Assembly: GCA_016840515.1 (NCBI GenBank)
Contig: JAEOSF010000029.1
Coordinates: 1 to 44,143, forward strand
Length of the DNA stretch: 44,143 bases
From: Candidatus Borrarchaeum yapensis
GTDB taxonomy: Archaea; Asgardarchaeota; Sifarchaeia; Borrarchaeales; Borrarchaeaceae
Direction: 5' to 3'
The position numbers were made by a program, and so were the translations under genes. Positions 43,082 through 44,143 of this stretch are shown here, piece by piece (position 1 is the first letter of the stretch; the number at the start of each line of letters is the position of its first letter). Under the pieces are notes generated by a model. It was not told the origin of the DNA. It did no database searches and saw nothing but the letters and a program-made list of their open reading frames with translations.

Positions 43082-43389
43082 GGCAACTCGTGATCGGTAA
43101 AGAACCTTAACCGGAAAGAAAAACTGACACAAAGAAACATGGTGAAGAATCGGCCCTGAACTATGAAGTAAGTGTGTACGGCCGGACAGGATTCTGGAAG
43201 GAACAGGGAAAAACCGAGAATGAGCTTCAGAGGAAAAATCAAACAACGGTGAAGTGTAAAGAACGGCTGAGAGGTCGGGAAAGCACGCGCAACGTAAAAA
43301 TTGCGTAACCTGAGCGAGAGGAAACCAAAGAGGCACAGCGGGTTGCCAATTTTCTTTTGGGATGTTTTTTTGAACGTCCCTTTTTTTTT
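43082..43389 (+). ncRNA. Unidentified structured RNA
   Basis: GGCAACTCG (43082-43090) pairs over nine bases with CGGGTTGCC (43339-43347), closing the molecule. Inside: hairpin CGGT...ACCG (43095-43113) with inner AAG/CTT; GAATC plus GGCC (43147-43155) with GGCC and GATTC (43180-43193); AGGT with ACCT (43272-43275, 43308-43311) around CGCAA/TTGCG; GCT/AGC outside it. Unpaired stretches are rich in GAAA, GGAA and GGTGAA, as in folded RNAs. G+C over 43081-43350 is 47 percent (128 of 270), well above the AT-rich flanks. A TATA box and terminator frame it. I checked for RNase P and SRP signatures and did not find them. Could be a divergent known RNA or a new one. Confidence 0.65.
43359..43389 (+). 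terminator. Hairpin plus T-tract terminator of the RNA gene
   Basis: GGGATGT (43359-43365) pairs with ACGTCCC (43374-43380), with one G-U pair that makes the plus strand the RNA strand, followed by nine T (43381-43389). Confidence 0.75.
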
Positions 43390-43405
43390 AAAAACAGCTA
43401 AATAG

Positions 43406-44143
43406 TCAAGTTAAGATATCGCTGATGATAAGCGAGCAGCAAAGTTCTTTATGAATTATTTTAAGATCAAGTGACTTCGCTTCTTCTACACCAGCATCGG
43501 TGATATAAGCAACGCCGTTTATACCAGCTCGAATTGCCAGAATGTCAGTTTCTTCCTTGTGATATCCCTTTGGTCTGGCACAGCCTAACATCACTGGCTT
43601 ATCCTGAAAAGTCAATCGTGCGATAGTGATTATTTTTGCGATCGTTTCGGGTGATGGTGGCGTGACATTCTCCATTGGTGTTCCTTCTAGGGGCATTAAG
43701 GCAACAATAACAATAGCATCAGGGTCATATTTAGACAGCATTTCTAATGCATTGATTTCTCCGTCTAGAGCACCATAGTTAAGACCAACGACGACATGTG
43801 GTACAATTGGAATGTTAAATTCCTTAAGAAGTCTAATCGATTCTTCATATTTCTCAGGTGTCGCATTTATATGGTACACTGTTTCAATTGTGTCTTGACT
43901 GGCGATCACATCAAGCATAGCGGCATCAATATGTGCATCAGCAAGAATTTTCGCGGTTTCCTTGTCGATGAGTCCTGTGTGAACAACGACTTTTAATCTA
44001 AAACGTTCTTTTATTATCCTTAGAGCATTTGCATACTTTAAAAGAGGGACAAATCCGTGTGTATTTGCGCCTCCACTAATTAAAACACCCTTAGAACCCT
44101 TTTTGCTAAGTTCTTCACATAATTGAACTAATTCTTCAGGAGA
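43406..44143 (-). CDS. Radical SAM protein (COG1856-like), 5' end outside window
   Basis: 246 codons are inside the window and the frame runs open past the right edge, so the true start and the CxxxCxxC cluster lie outside. The part seen is a radical SAM barrel: VLISGGANTHGFVPLL, KVVVHTGLIDKETAKIL, AMLDVIASQDTIE, IPIVPHVVVGLNYG and VIVALMPLEGTPM, then MLGCARPKGYHKEET and VAYITDAG. This matches the archaeal COG1856 group, related to biotin synthase and lipoyl synthase. Substrate unknown. Confidence 0.8.
   Translation of the reverse strand, partial: SPEELVQLCEELSKKGSKGVLISGGANTHGFVPLLKYANALRIIKERFRLKVVVHTGLIDKETAKILADAHIDAAMLDVIASQDTIETVYHINATPEKYEESIRLLKEFNIPIVPHVVVGLNYGALDGEINALEMLSKYDPDAIVIVALMPLEGTPMENVTPPSPETIAKIITIARLTFQDKPVMLGCARPKGYHKEETDILAIRAGINGVAYITDAGVEEAKSLDLKIIHKELCCSLIISDILT

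Noticed and set aside
43067..43336. Minus-strand open frames over the structured RNA
   Set aside because: They run antisense through the hairpins, have phenylalanine/serine-rich composition from the purine-rich RNA strand and no family similarity.
43082..43348. RNase P RNA or SRP RNA as the identity of the structured RNA
   Set aside because: No GAGGAAAGTCC near the 5' end and no ACAGAA...GGCTTA near the 3' end for RNase P; the GGAA loop at 43196-43199 is not faced by AGCAG and no long helix 5 is formed for SRP. A divergent member is still possible.
1..44143. CRISPR arrays, tRNA and rRNA genes
   Set aside because: No regularly spaced direct repeats and no tRNA T-loop/acceptor pattern were seen on either strand by reading; a dedicated scan was not possible.

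Overview
The window is AT-rich archaeal DNA, most likely from an Asgard archaeon. The archaeal evidence is strong: a DNA primase large subunit (priL), two PurP-type purine enzymes, a PAC2 proteasome-assembly homologue ending in an HbYX motif, GGTGA-type ribosome binding sites, TATA boxes about 25 bases before transcript starts, and frequent TTG/GTG starts. The Asgard placement rests mainly on a full-length Ras/Rab-like GTPase at 29937-30461 with all five G motifs, and is an inference.

Layout. 1-4 kb: nitroreductase plus DUF3303 protein, then two radical SAM proteins. 4-7 kb: a large FtsX-type permease without an ATPase beside it. 7-10.4 kb: a minus-strand carotenoid operon (crtI, crtB, UbiA prenyltransferase) with a palindrome at its promoter. 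10.7-14.7 kb: a C2H2 zinc-finger protein, a TPR protein, a 53-residue small protein, an unknown protein and two small related helical proteins. 14.8-18.4 kb: one protein with four AAA+ modules. 18.4-21.6 kb: a PyrE-like phosphoribosyltransferase, a metallophosphoesterase and a nucleotidyltransferase-like protein. 21.6-24.7 kb: a small coiled coil, an operator-like palindrome cluster, a glutamate-synthase small-subunit-like oxidoreductase carrying an Lrp/RAM-like N-terminal domain, and a membrane/zinc-ribbon protein. 24.8-28.7 kb: two purP paralogues, hisF and hisIE. HisF releases AICAR, the substrate of PurP, so this set joins histidine and purine synthesis. 29-33.7 kb: a Panacea-like protein, the Rab-like GTPase, a tandem pair of unknown proteins, a MetE-like protein and two small membrane proteins. 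33.8-35.3 kb: an IscB RNA-guided nuclease locus (OMEGA, the family ancestral to Cas9) with a hairpin-rich stretch that looks like its omega RNA. The iscB frame is broken by one base, while the RuvC and HNH catalytic motifs remain readable. 36.1-39 kb: PAC2 protein, Hsp20 and priL. 39-42.8 kb: a second TPR protein, a TldE/PmbA-type protein and a DUF2085-like membrane protein. 43-43.4 kb: an unidentified structured RNA gene with a well-placed TATA box, a 9-bp end-closing helix and a hairpin/T-tract terminator. The window ends inside a COG1856-like radical SAM gene.

The two strongest leads are the archaeal IscB/omega-RNA element and the unidentified structured RNA. The four-module AAA+ protein, the RAM-oxidoreductase fusion and the purP-purP-hisF-hisIE cluster are secondary leads. 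No tRNA, rRNA or CRISPR array was seen.
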